Positions 16,028 through 24,659 of a stretch of DNA of 64,000 nt are shown piece after piece. The notes beneath the pieces are model-generated. The model made no database searches. It saw only the letters and a program-made list of their open reading frames with translations, and was not told where the DNA came from. The stretch is from PALSA-1353 sp050014015 (lineage in GTDB: Bacteria; Planctomycetota; Phycisphaerae; Tepidisphaerales; Tepidisphaeraceae). The first letter of the stretch is position 1, and each line of letters starts with the position of its first letter. Both the position numbers and the translations under genes were made by a program. The DNA lies in contig JBEKEC010000049.1 in assembly GCA_050014015.1 (NCBI GenBank), positions 1 to 64,000 of the forward strand, in the 5' to 3' direction.

Positions 16028-16768
16028 ATGACGCAGACGAATCCAACCTCGGCGCCGCAGGCTGATTCCGCAACGGATAGCGATCCGCTGCTGCATCTGC
16101 ACAAGATGTCCACGACGGCGGGGGTGGGAAGCCAGGAATACGTCGCGGTAAACGTGACGTCCGTGATTGCGGTGCTGTTCGGTCTGGCGAGCCTGCTGGC
16201 GATCGCAAGTCCCGTATTGCTGATATTCCCGATCGTCGGGGTGGCGCTGGGGGTGGTTGCGCTTCGGCAGGTGAAACGAAGCAACGGGACGCAGACCGGC
16301 GGCGGGCTGGCGATTCTGGGCTTGGCATTGTCGGGCATCATCACGGCGGCGCTGCTGTGCTATCAGGGATATCAGGTCCTACAGCGCCGGGCGGACCAGC
16401 GCGCCCTGGCGAGCTTGTCCCAGAAATATGGGGAACTGCTCGACCAGCGCAAATTTACCGAAGCCTACGATTTGTTCGATTCCGACTTCCAGACTCGCGT
16501 GAGCAAGCCGGCATTCATCAGCCAATTGACCAGCATCCAAACCCAGCCTTTGATGCCGCCGATCGACGGGATATCGTGGAACGGGCTGGCGGAATTCCAT
16601 TCCGACGATCCCGGCTCGGAGACCGCCGACGCGATGCTCGTCGTTCATTTCAAGGGTTCTACGGGCGAAGCGCGTATTTCCGCCCACTTCCGCCGCACGG
16701 GGGACGGACCTTGGATGATCGACAACCTTCCCGACCAATTCCCGCCGGTCAGACCGCCTGGGCGCTGA
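16028..16768 (+). CDS. DUF4190-like membrane protein with C-terminal NTF2-like region
   Basis: The 246-residue product begins with a polar segment (1-40). Two hydrophobic helices (about 45-75 and 92-112) follow, joined by a GVVALRQVKRS turn typical of DUF4190. A periplasmic or cytoplasmic C-terminal part (about 125-240) reads like a small alpha+beta domain (LLDQRKFTEAYDLFDSDFQ... ARISAHFRRTGDGPWMIDN). That second part resembles the NTF2-like/DUF4864 style by eye, without a firm call. The function is unknown. It shares the DUF4190-type module with the protein at 797-1588. Confidence 0.7.
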   Translation: MTQTNPTSAPQADSATDSDPLLHLHKMSTTAGVGSQEYVAVNVTSVIAVLFGLASLLAIASPVLLIFPIVGVALGVVALRQVKRSNGTQTGGGLAILGLALSGIITAALLCYQGYQVLQRRADQRALASLSQKYGELLDQRKFTEAYDLFDSDFQTRVSKPAFISQLTSIQTQPLMPPIDGISWNGLAEFHSDDPGSETADAMLVVHFKGSTGEARISAHFRRTGDGPWMIDNLPDQFPPVRPPGR

Positions 16769-16791
16769 TGGGGCGGTGATCAAGATCAATA

Positions 16792-16809
16792 CGGCGAGCA
16801 AGCTCGCCG
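16792..16809. repeat. AA-centre hairpin repeat (CGGCGAGC arms), copy 2
   Basis: It has the same CGGCGAGC/GCTCGCCG arms as at 2542, preceded by GATCAATA, which also precedes the degenerate copy at 46903. Confidence 0.75.
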
Positions 16810-16979
16810 GCGGCTACACGGGGAATTGAAGTAATTCCTTGCCGTTCAAGCTACTTGTGCTGGGCGTCCGATAATTTTATCAGCGTGGATACTCTGCACC
16901 CCACTCACTTAGTCGCGGATTCAAGCCGATACCGCCGAATGGGCGTCTATCCAATGTGGGAAGGCCCAGTGAGGCTCAA

Positions 16980-18206
16980 ATGCTAACATGGCAGTGGAAA
17001 ATCCTTCGGTGGATTCTTGCGGGCGGCGCGGTTCTGTCGGTGCTGAACACCGCCGGTTGCAGTTCGGCGCACGGGTACACGGCTGGGCGCGACTCATCCG
17101 ACCCGTCGAACGGGGCGTCGGCGGGAACGACCAATGTCGCGATGTCGGCCGACCCGGCGGTCCTGTCCATCGCGGCGTCACAGGATGGCGTGGCGCCCTC
17201 GTCGGTCAACGTTTACGGGGAGTTCAACGGCGTTCAACGGCCGCTGGCCAAGGCGCACGGCAACGGGGGGTTCCAGGAACACACGTTCCTGGATGAAGGC
17301 TTCGACAGCGACGTCAGCGTCGATCCCAGCGGGAAGTGGATGGTCTTCACCAGCACGCGCGACAGCGATCATCCCAATATCTATCTGCAACACGTGGACG
17401 GGCTGTCGGTGATCGAACTGACCAACGACGAAGCGGATTACGCCTTCCCAACTTTCAGCCCCGATGGAAAGCAAATTGCGTTCTGCTCCACGCGGGCGGG
17501 CAATTGGGACATTTACGTCATGGACATCGACGGCAAGAACATCGTGCAGGTGACCAACGATCCCATGCAGCATCTGCATCCCAGCTTCAGCCCCGACGGC
17601 AGCCGGCTGGTTTACTGCTGTCTGGGCGGCAAGAGCGGTCAATGGGAAATCTGGACGGTGGATCTGGCGACATCGGAAAAACGGATGATCGGGTTCGGGC
17701 TGTTCCCGGCCTGGTCGCCCGCCAAGAACGTCGATTGCATCGCATTCCAGAGGGCGCGGCAGCGTGGAAGCCGGTGGTTCAGCCTGTGGACGCTGGACCT
17801 TGTTGACGGGGAGGCGCGGCGAATCACGGAAGTGACCGCCAGCTCCAACGCGGCAATCGTGTGCCCCAGTTGGAGTCCCGACGGAAGGCAGATTGCGTTC
17901 GCCACGATAGCCGAACCGAATAATTCCACGGCGGTAAAGCCGCTGGGACAGCAGGATATCTGGACGATCAACTGCGACGGGTCCAACCGGAGCCGGGTCA
18001 CGGACGGGGTGGGCTTGAATCTCGGTCCCTCCTGGTCGCCGGACAATCGGATTTATTTTGTCAGCGATCGCGGTGGCGAGGAATGCGTTTGGTCGGCTCG
18101 AGCCGACAGCCCGGGCCAAGCGCCCTCGAAGGTCGCCGCCGATAAGCCGGAGGAAAAGAGCGACAAACCCGCGGCGACGGATGCGGTGGGATCGACAAGT
18201 GAATAG
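16980..18206 (+). CDS. TolB-like WD40/PD40 beta-propeller lipoprotein
   Basis: The 408-residue product has a signal sequence with a lipobox-like NTAGC at about 24-28, so it is probably a lipoprotein. The body carries at least five PD40 (TolB) repeats with the FSPDGKQIAF signature: near residues 105-125, 150-175, 195-215, 285-305 and 330-345. Such propellers act as binding scaffolds in the periplasm. There is no TolB N-terminal domain and no tol-pal genes nearby, so it should not be called tolB. It leads a run with two further envelope genes (18248, 18966) with short gaps. Confidence 0.85.
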   Translation: MLTWQWKILRWILAGGAVLSVLNTAGCSSAHGYTAGRDSSDPSNGASAGTTNVAMSADPAVLSIAASQDGVAPSSVNVYGEFNGVQRPLAKAHGNGGFQEHTFLDEGFDSDVSVDPSGKWMVFTSTRDSDHPNIYLQHVDGLSVIELTNDEADYAFPTFSPDGKQIAFCSTRAGNWDIYVMDIDGKNIVQVTNDPMQHLHPSFSPDGSRLVYCCLGGKSGQWEIWTVDLATSEKRMIGFGLFPAWSPAKNVDCIAFQRARQRGSRWFSLWTLDLVDGEARRITEVTASSNAAIVCPSWSPDGRQIAFATIAEPNNSTAVKPLGQQDIWTINCDGSNRSRVTDGVGLNLGPSWSPDNRIYFVSDRGGEECVWSARADSPGQAPSKVAADKPEEKSDKPAATDAVGSTSE

Positions 18207-18247
18207 TCATATGACAAATGACCAATGACAGCTTCAAGGACGAAGTG

Positions 18248-18961
18248 ATGCGAAAAATTGGAATAGGTTTACTGGCCATGACTTGGCTGGCTCTGTCGGT
18301 GGGATGCTCATTACAGAAGCCTTATGGGGAAGAAGAACAACTGTTCCTTCCCGGAACGCATCGGCAGGTGTGGGCGGTTGCCCCGGCGATAAACCTCAGC
18401 GGGCAAAGCCAGATCGACCCGTTGTTGCAGAGCGATCTGGTGTACCAGGAGTTGCAGAAGGTCCATGGGCTGACGGTGATCCCGGTGGATCGGGTGGTGG
18501 AGGTTTACGCCAGCCTGAAGATCGACAAGGTGCAGTCGGAACGGCAGGCGTACGACATCTGCCGATTGCTGGGGTGCGACGGATTGGTGGTCCCGACGGT
18601 GACGGCATACGACCCGTATGACCCGCCGAAATTCGGGGCCTCGGTTCAGCTTTTCGTGAAGCCGGGGACGTTCGATCGGCTGCCGAAGGTGGATCCTCGG
18701 GCGCTGGAGCGTAATCCGACGGCGGTGGCGCCGCCCGCGATGCCCCAGACGCACAACATGGCCCAGGTGGTTGAAATGTACGATGCTTCGGACGGGACGG
18801 TGCTGGAGGCGGTGAAGGCGTATGCCAAGGGCCGGACCGATCCGAACAAGCCGCTGGGCGTTGACGAGATTACCGTGAGCATGGATCGATATTGTGCCTT
18901 CGGCTACCACGAGCTGCTCAGCGAACTGCTGGACAATCTGGACGAAGCCAACGCGGGATAA
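18248..18961 (+). CDS. lipoprotein, uncharacterised
   Basis: The 237-residue precursor starts MRKIGIGLLAMTWLALSVGC, a signal peptide with lipobox LSVGC (Cys at 20). The mature region has an alternating alpha/beta pattern (VWAVAPAINLSGQSQIDPLLQSDLVYQEL, then GLTVIPVDRVVEVY and ICRLLGCDGLVVPTVTAYDPYDPP). This is reminiscent of outer-membrane-associated lipoproteins that bind partner subunits through an anticodon-binding-like or TolB-N-like fold; the likeness is only structural guesswork. The ATG at 18248 is chosen for its signal peptide. Its stop is four bases before the next gene. Confidence 0.75.
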   Translation: MRKIGIGLLAMTWLALSVGCSLQKPYGEEEQLFLPGTHRQVWAVAPAINLSGQSQIDPLLQSDLVYQELQKVHGLTVIPVDRVVEVYASLKIDKVQSERQAYDICRLLGCDGLVVPTVTAYDPYDPPKFGASVQLFVKPGTFDRLPKVDPRALERNPTAVAPPAMPQTHNMAQVVEMYDASDGTVLEAVKAYAKGRTDPNKPLGVDEITVSMDRYCAFGYHELLSELLDNLDEANAG

Positions 18962-18965
18962 ACCA

Positions 18966-19229
18966 ATGGCCAAGGGTAAAAGCAGGTCCGATACATCTTC
19001 CACGCCGGAGACAGGCTCGATGAAAACGCTCAGTCTTGCCAAGGGCCGGCATCATTTCTGCTTTCGGTATGAGGCGGGGCAGGAGGGGCAGGTGCTGGAT
19101 TCGCTGGTGGAGCTGGTGCATCGGCGTGACGTTCCGTTCGATTGGTTCGACGCGGCGATCCTGTCGCATCAGCTGGGTCAGCATTTGGCAAAAGAATTAA
19201 AGGCGTATTTGCCGAAAAAGGTAGCATAG
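18966..19229 (+). CDS. small conserved-looking protein downstream of a lipoprotein gene
   Basis: The 87-residue product begins with a Lys/Ser-rich tail (MAKGKSRSDTSS) followed by a compact region: KTLSLAKGRHHFCFRYEAGQEGQVLDSLVELVHRR... FDWFDAAILSHQLGQHLAKEL. The latter has helix-forming spacing. There is no signal peptide and no recognised family. It starts four bases after the preceding stop, so it is translated from the same mRNA as the lipoprotein at 18248. A cytoplasmic accessory role is possible but not shown. Confidence 0.65.
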   Translation: MAKGKSRSDTSSTPETGSMKTLSLAKGRHHFCFRYEAGQEGQVLDSLVELVHRRDVPFDWFDAAILSHQLGQHLAKELKAYLPKKVA

Positions 19230-19245
19230 GGATTATCGGGTCGTC

Positions 19246-19400
19246 GTGGAAGGGATGCCTTCCACAAGGCAGGCCAGGTTTGCAAGGGAAGGCTTGGCAT
19301 GCAGAGGACAGACGCCCCAACCGTGAGACGGTTTAGATCTCACAGTGAGACGGGGACCGTCTCACCAGCGGGCCACCGGGAGTGGAAGGTCACCTTCCAC
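19246..19400. repeat. three hairpins in the gap before xerC
   Basis: GTGGAAGG/CCTTCCAC (19246-19265), GTGAGACGG/CCGTCTCAC (19345-19365) and GTGGAAGGT/ACCTTCCAC (19382-19400) are all perfect short stems. The first and third share the same stem sequence. They occupy the 227-base gap between the small protein and xerC; nothing else is visible there. Confidence 0.65.
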
Positions 19401-19457
19401 AATGCCGGCCGGTGGCACATATTTCGTGTCTGAGCACTCGCCCACTCGACCGGTTTT

Positions 19458-20585
19458 ATGAACCCCACCAACGAATCATCCGTCAGCGTCGCTGCGCCCA
19501 GCGCGGCAGGCTTCGCCTCCGCGGCGGCAGGCTTCGCCTCCGCGGCGGCAGGCTTTGCCTCCGCAGGCACGATGGTCCTGGAAAAGCATTTTTCCCCGCT
19601 CGTGAAGCAGTTTCTCGACTACCTCAAGCTCGAGAAGCACTTCAGCGATTACACGATCAAAAGCTACGGGGCTGACCTGATCCAGTTCGGGCAGTTCCTG
19701 TCCGGGGAGATCGGCCAGCGGCCGCCGGCGCCGGGACAGGACGAGGACGAGCGTCAGATCAAGTGCGACACGCTCACGATACGGGAGTTCCTGAACTATC
19801 TCTACGGCCAGAATTACACGAAGAGCACCACGGCGCGCAAGCTGGCGACGCTGCGGAGCTTTTATAAGTTCCTGGTCCGCCGCGCGATCGTCAGCGCCAA
19901 TCCGCTCTCCACGATCCGAACGCCCAAGCAGGAAAAACGGCTCCCCAAGTGCCTCGACCTGGAACAAGTGCAGAAGCTCCTGGAAGCCCCGGGTGATGCC
20001 GATCTGCTCAGCGCGCGCGACAAGGCCATGCTGGAAGTTCTCTACAGCAGCGGCATCCGCGTGAGCGAATTGGTGGACCTGGACATGGGAGACCTGGACC
20101 TGCAGGAGGGCGTACTGCGCGTGCGCGGCAAGGGACGCAAGGACCGCCTGACGCCCATCGGCAGCCAGGCCATCAAAGCGCTTCAGCGATATTTCGAGTT
20201 GCGGGCGGTGGATTCGCGTTGCCAGGGTCCGGATTCACATCGCGTTTTCCTGAACAAGCACGGGGAATCTCTTTCAACGCGTTCGGTGAGGCGGAAGCTG
20301 GACAAGTATCTCCTCACGGCCGGGCTGGACCCTGGAATCAGCCCGCACACGCTTCGCCACAGCTTTGCCACGCACCTGCTGAACAACGGCGCCGACCTGC
20401 GCAGCGTGCAGGAACTGCTTGGCCACCAGAGCCTGAGCACGACGCAAATCTACACGCACCTGACGACGCAGCGGATGAAGGACGTCTACGACCAGGCCCA
20501 CCCACGGGCCAAGGACGATTCGATTCCGCATCCGTCATCCGTGGATAAGACCGCGACGCCGTTCTATCCGGCGAAGGTGGGGTGA
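19458..20585 (+). CDS. xerC: tyrosine recombinase XerC/XerD type, with in-frame repeat at the N-terminus
   Basis: This site-specific recombinase would resolve chromosome dimers at dif. It has a SAM-like DNA-binding domain (about residues 42-135, FLDYLKLEKHFSDYTIKSY) and a catalytic domain with the Arg in SSGIRVSEL (about 200), Lys in GKGRKDR, HTLRH (about 296-300), the His in LGHQS, and nucleophile Tyr in QIYTH (about 332). The first 38 residues contain three copies of an AAAGFAS unit encoded by palindromic repeats. A second ATG at 19572 (MVLEKHF) gives a normal-length enzyme without them. A role other than XerC (for example XerD) cannot be excluded, as no partner is in the window. Confidence 0.9.
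   Translation: MNPTNESSVSVAAPSAAGFASAAAGFASAAAGFASAGTMVLEKHFSPLVKQFLDYLKLEKHFSDYTIKSYGADLIQFGQFLSGEIGQRPPAPGQDEDERQIKCDTLTIREFLNYLYGQNYTKSTTARKLATLRSFYKFLVRRAIVSANPLSTIRTPKQEKRLPKCLDLEQVQKLLEAPGDADLLSARDKAMLEVLYSSGIRVSELVDLDMGDLDLQEGVLRVRGKGRKDRLTPIGSQAIKALQRYFELRAVDSRCQGPDSHRVFLNKHGESLSTRSVRRKLDKYLLTAGLDPGISPHTLRHSFATHLLNNGADLRSVQELLGHQSLSTTQIYTHLTTQRMKDVYDQAHPRAKDDSIPHPSSVDKTATPFYPAKVG
19501..19566 (+). repeat. in-frame 21-bp palindromic tandem repeat within xerC
   Basis: There are three units built on the core GGCTTCGCCTCC (last one GGCTTTGCCTCC), each 21 bp and so frame-neutral. The core folds as AGGC/GCCT with flanking GCGG/CCGC. It is related to the repeats inside the gene at 31428 and in trmD. 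Confidence 0.8.
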
Positions 20586-20637
20586 AGCGGGGGGTTGCGC
20601 CAAGAAGGTGTTTCGGGGGCTCCGCCGCATGACAAAC

Positions 20638-20656
20638 CCCACGGCGGCGCCGTGGG
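20638..20656. terminator. hairpin between convergent xerC and SNase-like gene
   Basis: CCCACGGC and GCCGTGGG flank GGC in the 74-base convergent gap. There is no clear T run on either side, so termination is only a possibility. The stem resembles the CCCACGGA repeat at 6910. Confidence 0.4.
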
Positions 20657-20659
20657 CGT

Positions 20660-21226
20660 TCAGGGCATTCCGTTACTGATTTTCCACAGGCCGATTCCCT
20701 TGCGCCGGGCTTGAGTCTCGGACCTTGCAATTGCGCCGCGGAATGCGTCGGTCGAGCGGCGGTCGGCCAGCACCAATCCCTCGCCGGCCAGTTGGGCGCC
20801 GAGGGGCTGGCGGTCATCCACAAACACGTCCGCGAGCAATCGCCCGTCCCCGTCGCGCGTTTGCGTCGATTGCAGATGCAGCGTGAGCTTGCGCCCGAGC
20901 AGCAGCGAAGCAATCCGGCCGGCGGAGGCGCGATCCCATTGGGCGTTGAATGATTTGATCCCCAGCACCTTTACGACGGTGACGTCATCGGATGATCCAT
21001 CACGGATGGCGATGTCCTGGCCACCGATCGCGCCGACAAACTGAACCTGATGGGCGTCGAATCGAAGCCAATCATCACCGGAGCGATTTTGTGCCCGCAG
21101 ATGATCGACGAGGCTGGTGAGCAGGGCGAATCCGGTGAGGATGGCGGCGGCGAAGCGCCACCGCCGCCTGCGTCGCAGCCGCGCGGCGGCCGTCACGGCG
21201 TCCCATTTGACCGGGGAAACGCCCAT
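20660..21226 (-). CDS. membrane-anchored SNase-like (thermonuclease fold) protein
   Basis: The 188-residue product has a basic N-terminus, one hydrophobic helix (about 25-42), then an OB-fold region resembling staphylococcal nuclease: VVKVLGIKSF, RIASLLLGRKLTLHL, DGRLLADVFVDDRQPLGAQLAGEGLVLAD and a C-terminal ARRKGIGLW. The family's catalytic Arg-Asp-Glu set is not obvious, so nuclease activity is doubtful. The ATG at 21226 is preferred; the longer upstream frame reads through the TTCGAA repeat. It is convergent with xerC. Confidence 0.65.
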   Translation of the reverse strand: MGVSPVKWDAVTAAARLRRRRRWRFAAAILTGFALLTSLVDHLRAQNRSGDDWLRFDAHQVQFVGAIGGQDIAIRDGSSDDVTVVKVLGIKSFNAQWDRASAGRIASLLLGRKLTLHLQSTQTRDGDGRLLADVFVDDRQPLGAQLAGEGLVLADRRSTDAFRGAIARSETQARRKGIGLWKISNGMP

Positions 21227-21267
21227 GGCGGGGAGAATACTTTGGGGAGCAAGGGATCGCAATCCCG

Positions 21268-21389
21268 AAGCCCGAAATTCGAAATTCGAAAATCGAATCA
21301 AATTCGAAGGACAAAATTCGAAACGGGCCATTGTTTCGAGTTTCGAATTTCGAATTTGATTCGTCATTCGAATTTCGAGTTTCGGGCTT
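21268..21389. repeat. TTCGAA-rich long palindromic element, copy 1
   Basis: AAGCCCGAAA (from 21268) is complementary to TTTCGGGCTT (ending 21389), and between them are many AATTCGAA units that pair across an off-centre axis. It is AT-rich against GC-rich surroundings. Copies are at 41724-41854 and 47876-48019. It fills the divergent gap between the SNase-like gene and the M16C peptidase gene. Confidence 0.85.
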
Positions 21390-21435
21390 CTGGTTTGGCG
21401 GCCGCGGTTGCATTTCTTCATCGGCGGCCCATACC

Positions 21436-24411
21436 ATGTCGTCCATGAGCGATTCGGCAAATCCGTTACGCATCAACGAGCACATCGATGGGTTTTTCGT
21501 CCGGCGGGTCACGCCGTTGGAGAATCTCCGCAGCACGGCTTACGAGCTTGTTCACCAACCCACGGGGGCGCGCATCCTGCACCTTCACAACGCCGACGCG
21601 GAGAATCTCTTTTCCGTGACCTTTCCCACGCCGCCGGTGGATGACACCGGGGTGCCGCATATCCTCGAGCACAGCGTTCTGGCCGGATCGCGGCGATATC
21701 GCGTCAAGGACCCGTTCTTCGAGATGGTGAAATGCTCGATGGCGACGTTCATCAACGCGATGACGGGCAGCGATTACACGGTCTATCCGGTCGCCAGCAA
21801 CGTTCGCCGGGATTTTTACAACCTGGCGGAGGTTTACTGGGATGCGGTGTTCCATCCGCTGCTGACGGAAAAGACTTTTCAGCGCGAGGGTCATCACCTG
21901 GAATTCGCCGCCAAGGGCGACGTCGCCAGCGATTTGATCGTCAAGGGAATCGTGTACAACGAGATGAAAGGCGCCCGGTCCAGCCCCGAGGCGAAGGTGT
22001 ACGAGCTGATCGAGAAGAATCTCTGGCCGGACACGCCGTACGGGAAGGATGCCGGCGGCGATCCGGAAAAAATCCCCGATCTGACGTGGAAGGGCCTGCG
22101 CGAATTTCACGGCCGATTCTACCATCCGAGCAACGCGTATATTTTTCTCTACGGCGACATTCCCACGGCCGAGCATTTGCGGTTCCTCGGTCCGCGATTG
22201 GCCGAGTTCGGCAAGACCGACGTTCGTCCCGACCTTCCGCCCCAGCCGCGCTGGAAGCAGCCCAGGCGAGTCGAGGACGTTTACCCCGTCGCCGGGACCG
22301 ACCCGACGGATGGCAAGACGTTCATCGTGCTCAATTGGCTGATCGGATCGGGCATCGACGCCGGGGAACTTTTCGCTTTCAGCGCCCTGGATCGGATTCT
22401 TCTGGGCAGTCAGTCCGCGCCGCTTCGCAAGGCCCTGGTCGATTCCAAGCTCGGCCAGGACGTGACCCACAGCGGATTCTGGGCCAATGGAGTGGATACG
22501 TCCTTTCACGTCGGTCTCAAGGGCAGCGAGCCGGAGCGGGCCGAGCGGGTTGTGAACGTCGTGCGAGACACGTTGGCGCACATTGCCGAACACGGCGTAT
22601 CGAAAGAGCAGTTCGATGCCGCCGTGCAGCAGTTGAAATACCGCTATCTTGAAATCACCCCGTCGTTTCCGCTGCATTTGATGGGATACGTGATGGGGAT
22701 GTGGCAACATGGGGCCGATCCGCTGACGCTGCTGCATGCCGAGCGGCAAATCCGCAAATTGAACGACGATTTCGCGGCCAAGCCGTCGCTGCTGTTCACG
22801 GATTTGATCCGGGAAAAGCTGCTGGACAATCCGCACCGGCTGGTTCTGGTGGTCCGGCCGGACCGCGAGGTTCAGGGGCGCAAGGACGCGGAGTTTGCCG
22901 CCAAAATGAGGAAGCTGAAGGATTCGCTTTCGCCGGTGCAATTGGAAGAGATCCGCAAAGACCAGGACGAACTGGACGCGCTTCTCAATACGCCGAATTC
23001 GCCGGAGGCGATCGCGTCGTTGCCGCAGTTGAAAGTCGTCGATCTTCCGCCCAGGCCGCGGCACATCGCCACGAGCGTCGAGAAACTCCCGGGCGGCGGG
23101 GCCCTGCTGAACAACGACGTTTTCGCCAACGGCGTGAACTATCTGCACGTCAGCTTCGATCTGACCGGTTTGCCGGCCGAGCTTTACCCCTATCTCCCAC
23201 TGTACGGCGACTGCGTCCAAAAAATGGGCGCAGCGGGCCAGGACTTCGTGGCCATCGCCCAGCGTGTCTCGGGGTTCACCGGCGGCGTGGGTTTTAGCGC
23301 GGGCGTCACCACGGCCGTCGATGATCCGAACAGAATCGTCCGTCATGCCGTATTCGCCACCAAATTCCTCGACGAAAACGTCGATCAGGCCCTGGCGGTC
23401 GTGCGCGATCTGGTCTTCGAGCTCGATCCGGGCGACGTTGGCCGATTGAAGGACGTGCTGGTGCAATCGCGCGCCCATCAGCGGTCGCGGCCCACGGGCG
23501 ACGGGCTCGGTCTGGCCATGCGTCACGCCGCACGCGGAGTGAATCTCGATGGGCATCTTCAGGAAATTCTCGGGGGAATTCCGCAGATAGCTCTGCTGGA
23601 GAGAATCACCGATGCCGCGCCCGAACCGCTGCTGGAGCGCATCGACGCCATCCGGCGATTTTTATTGAATCGCGGGAGGCTGACGGTCAGCTTCACCGGC
23701 TCGGCGGGCGTGGCGGAGGTGCTGCGGCGCCGGCTTGGCGAATGGGCGGCGGCGATGCGCGATGAGGCGATTGCCGAGGCGCCGGGTGATGGTTTCGTTC
23801 CCACGGTCGTGCCGCCGCGTGAAGGTCTGGCCGCACCGATGAACGTCGCGTATTGCGCGATGGCGATGCCGGCGGCGCACATTTCGCATCCCGACGGCCC
23901 GCGGCTTGCCGTGGCGGCCAGGTTGCTAAGCCTGGGATACGTTCTGGAGGAGGTTCGATTCAAAGGGACGGCGTACGGCGGCGGGTGCTCGTACAACGGC
24001 GCCGGGCGGCTCTGGACGTTCCATTCCTACCGCGATCCGTGGGTCAACCGCACGCTGGACGTGTACGCATCTTCATTGGACCACGTGAAATCGGCCGACT
24101 GGTCGCAGGGGGACGTCGATCGGGCCATCATCGGCACGGCCAAGGAAGGCGAACGGCCGATCCGCCCGACCCAGGCGACGGGCACGGCGCTTGCGCGCTA
24201 TCTGACCGGCGACACGCCGCAACTTCGCGAGGCCCGCCACGCCGCCATGCTCGGCGTGAGGTTGGCGGACGTTCGGCGCGTGCTCGTCGAGCAGTTCGAG
24301 CGCAACGCAAAAAGCGCGGCGGTCTGCGTCGTCTCCAGCCGGCAGAAACTGGAAGAGGCCAATGCCCAGCGGCCGGATCAGGCGATGGAAATCAATGACA
24401 TTCTCAAATGA
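21436..24411 (+). CDS. M16C-family zinc metallopeptidase, presequence-protease-like
   Basis: The product is a 991-residue protein built of two related halves, as in PreP/Cym1-type M16C peptidases that degrade free peptides inside a closed chamber. The inverted zinc motif HILEH at 75-79 supplies two His ligands and the catalytic Glu; the third ligand is probably in YNEMKGARSSPEAKVYE near 175. The C-terminal half lacks the motif, as expected. No signal peptide is seen, so it is probably cytoplasmic. The ATG at 21436 is chosen, with 21445 as alternative; the frame upstream of it is repeat sequence. It overlaps the next gene by four bases (ATGA). Confidence 0.9.
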   Translation: MSSMSDSANPLRINEHIDGFFVRRVTPLENLRSTAYELVHQPTGARILHLHNADAENLFSVTFPTPPVDDTGVPHILEHSVLAGSRRYRVKDPFFEMVKCSMATFINAMTGSDYTVYPVASNVRRDFYNLAEVYWDAVFHPLLTEKTFQREGHHLEFAAKGDVASDLIVKGIVYNEMKGARSSPEAKVYELIEKNLWPDTPYGKDAGGDPEKIPDLTWKGLREFHGRFYHPSNAYIFLYGDIPTAEHLRFLGPRLAEFGKTDVRPDLPPQPRWKQPRRVEDVYPVAGTDPTDGKTFIVLNWLIGSGIDAGELFAFSALDRILLGSQSAPLRKALVDSKLGQDVTHSGFWANGVDTSFHVGLKGSEPERAERVVNVVRDTLAHIAEHGVSKEQFDAAVQQLKYRYLEITPSFPLHLMGYVMGMWQHGADPLTLLHAERQIRKLNDDFAAKPSLLFTDLIREKLLDNPHRLVLVVRPDREVQGRKDAEFAAKMRKLKDSLSPVQLEEIRKDQDELDALLNTPNSPEAIASLPQLKVVDLPPRPRHIATSVEKLPGGGALLNNDVFANGVNYLHVSFDLTGLPAELYPYLPLYGDCVQKMGAAGQDFVAIAQRVSGFTGGVGFSAGVTTAVDDPNRIVRHAVFATKFLDENVDQALAVVRDLVFELDPGDVGRLKDVLVQSRAHQRSRPTGDGLGLAMRHAARGVNLDGHLQEILGGIPQIALLERITDAAPEPLLERIDAIRRFLLNRGRLTVSFTGSAGVAEVLRRRLGEWAAAMRDEAIAEAPGDGFVPTVVPPREGLAAPMNVAYCAMAMPAAHISHPDGPRLAVAARLLSLGYVLEEVRFKGTAYGGGCSYNGAGRLWTFHSYRDPWVNRTLDVYASSLDHVKSADWSQGDVDRAIIGTAKEGERPIRPTQATGTALARYLTGDTPQLREARHAAMLGVRLADVRRVLVEQFERNAKSAAVCVVSSRQKLEEANAQRPDQAMEINDILK

Positions 24412-24599
24412 ATTGCTCAATCAATGGATGCCCCGGAGAATATGAGCGCACACAGGTGACGGACACGGTTCGCCATCGGGGTCGCATCATCGTGATTGAC
24501 CACGTTCCCGCCGAGGTGTGCCGCGTCTGTGGCGACGTGCTTCTCGAACCCGAGACGCTTCGCGGGATTCGTCCATTGGTCGCAGCGCGTGAAAAATGA
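24408..24599 (+). CDS. orphan YgiT-type zinc-finger protein
   Basis: The 63-residue product resembles the YgiT/MqsA N-terminal zinc-finger domain: Cys3 and Cys8 followed by a small beta-hairpin RGRIIVIDHVPAEVC and the CRVCGD knuckle near 38-43. Such proteins are usually antitoxins paired with a DUF4258 or MqsR-like toxin, but no toxin gene is next to it. It starts inside the stop of the M16C gene (ATGA), so it is translationally coupled. It may be a remnant of a toxin-antitoxin pair or may have a separate role. Confidence 0.7.
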   Translation: MNCSINGCPGEYERTQVTDTVRHRGRIIVIDHVPAEVCRVCGDVLLEPETLRGIRPLVAAREK

Positions 24600-24659
24600 G
24601 CGGTCAGTGGTTAGTGTTTGGCGGTTAGAAAGGGCGACCAATCGGTAGCGCTCATCACT

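Noticed and set aside
16980..18206. Calling the propeller gene tolB
   Set aside because: It lacks the TolB N-terminal domain and there is no tolA, tolQ, tolR or pal in the window; only the PD40 repeats are shared.
21466..23556. 696-codon minus-strand frame opposite the M16C peptidase
   Set aside because: It is an antisense shadow of a clearly recognisable peptidase; no domain or signal is visible.
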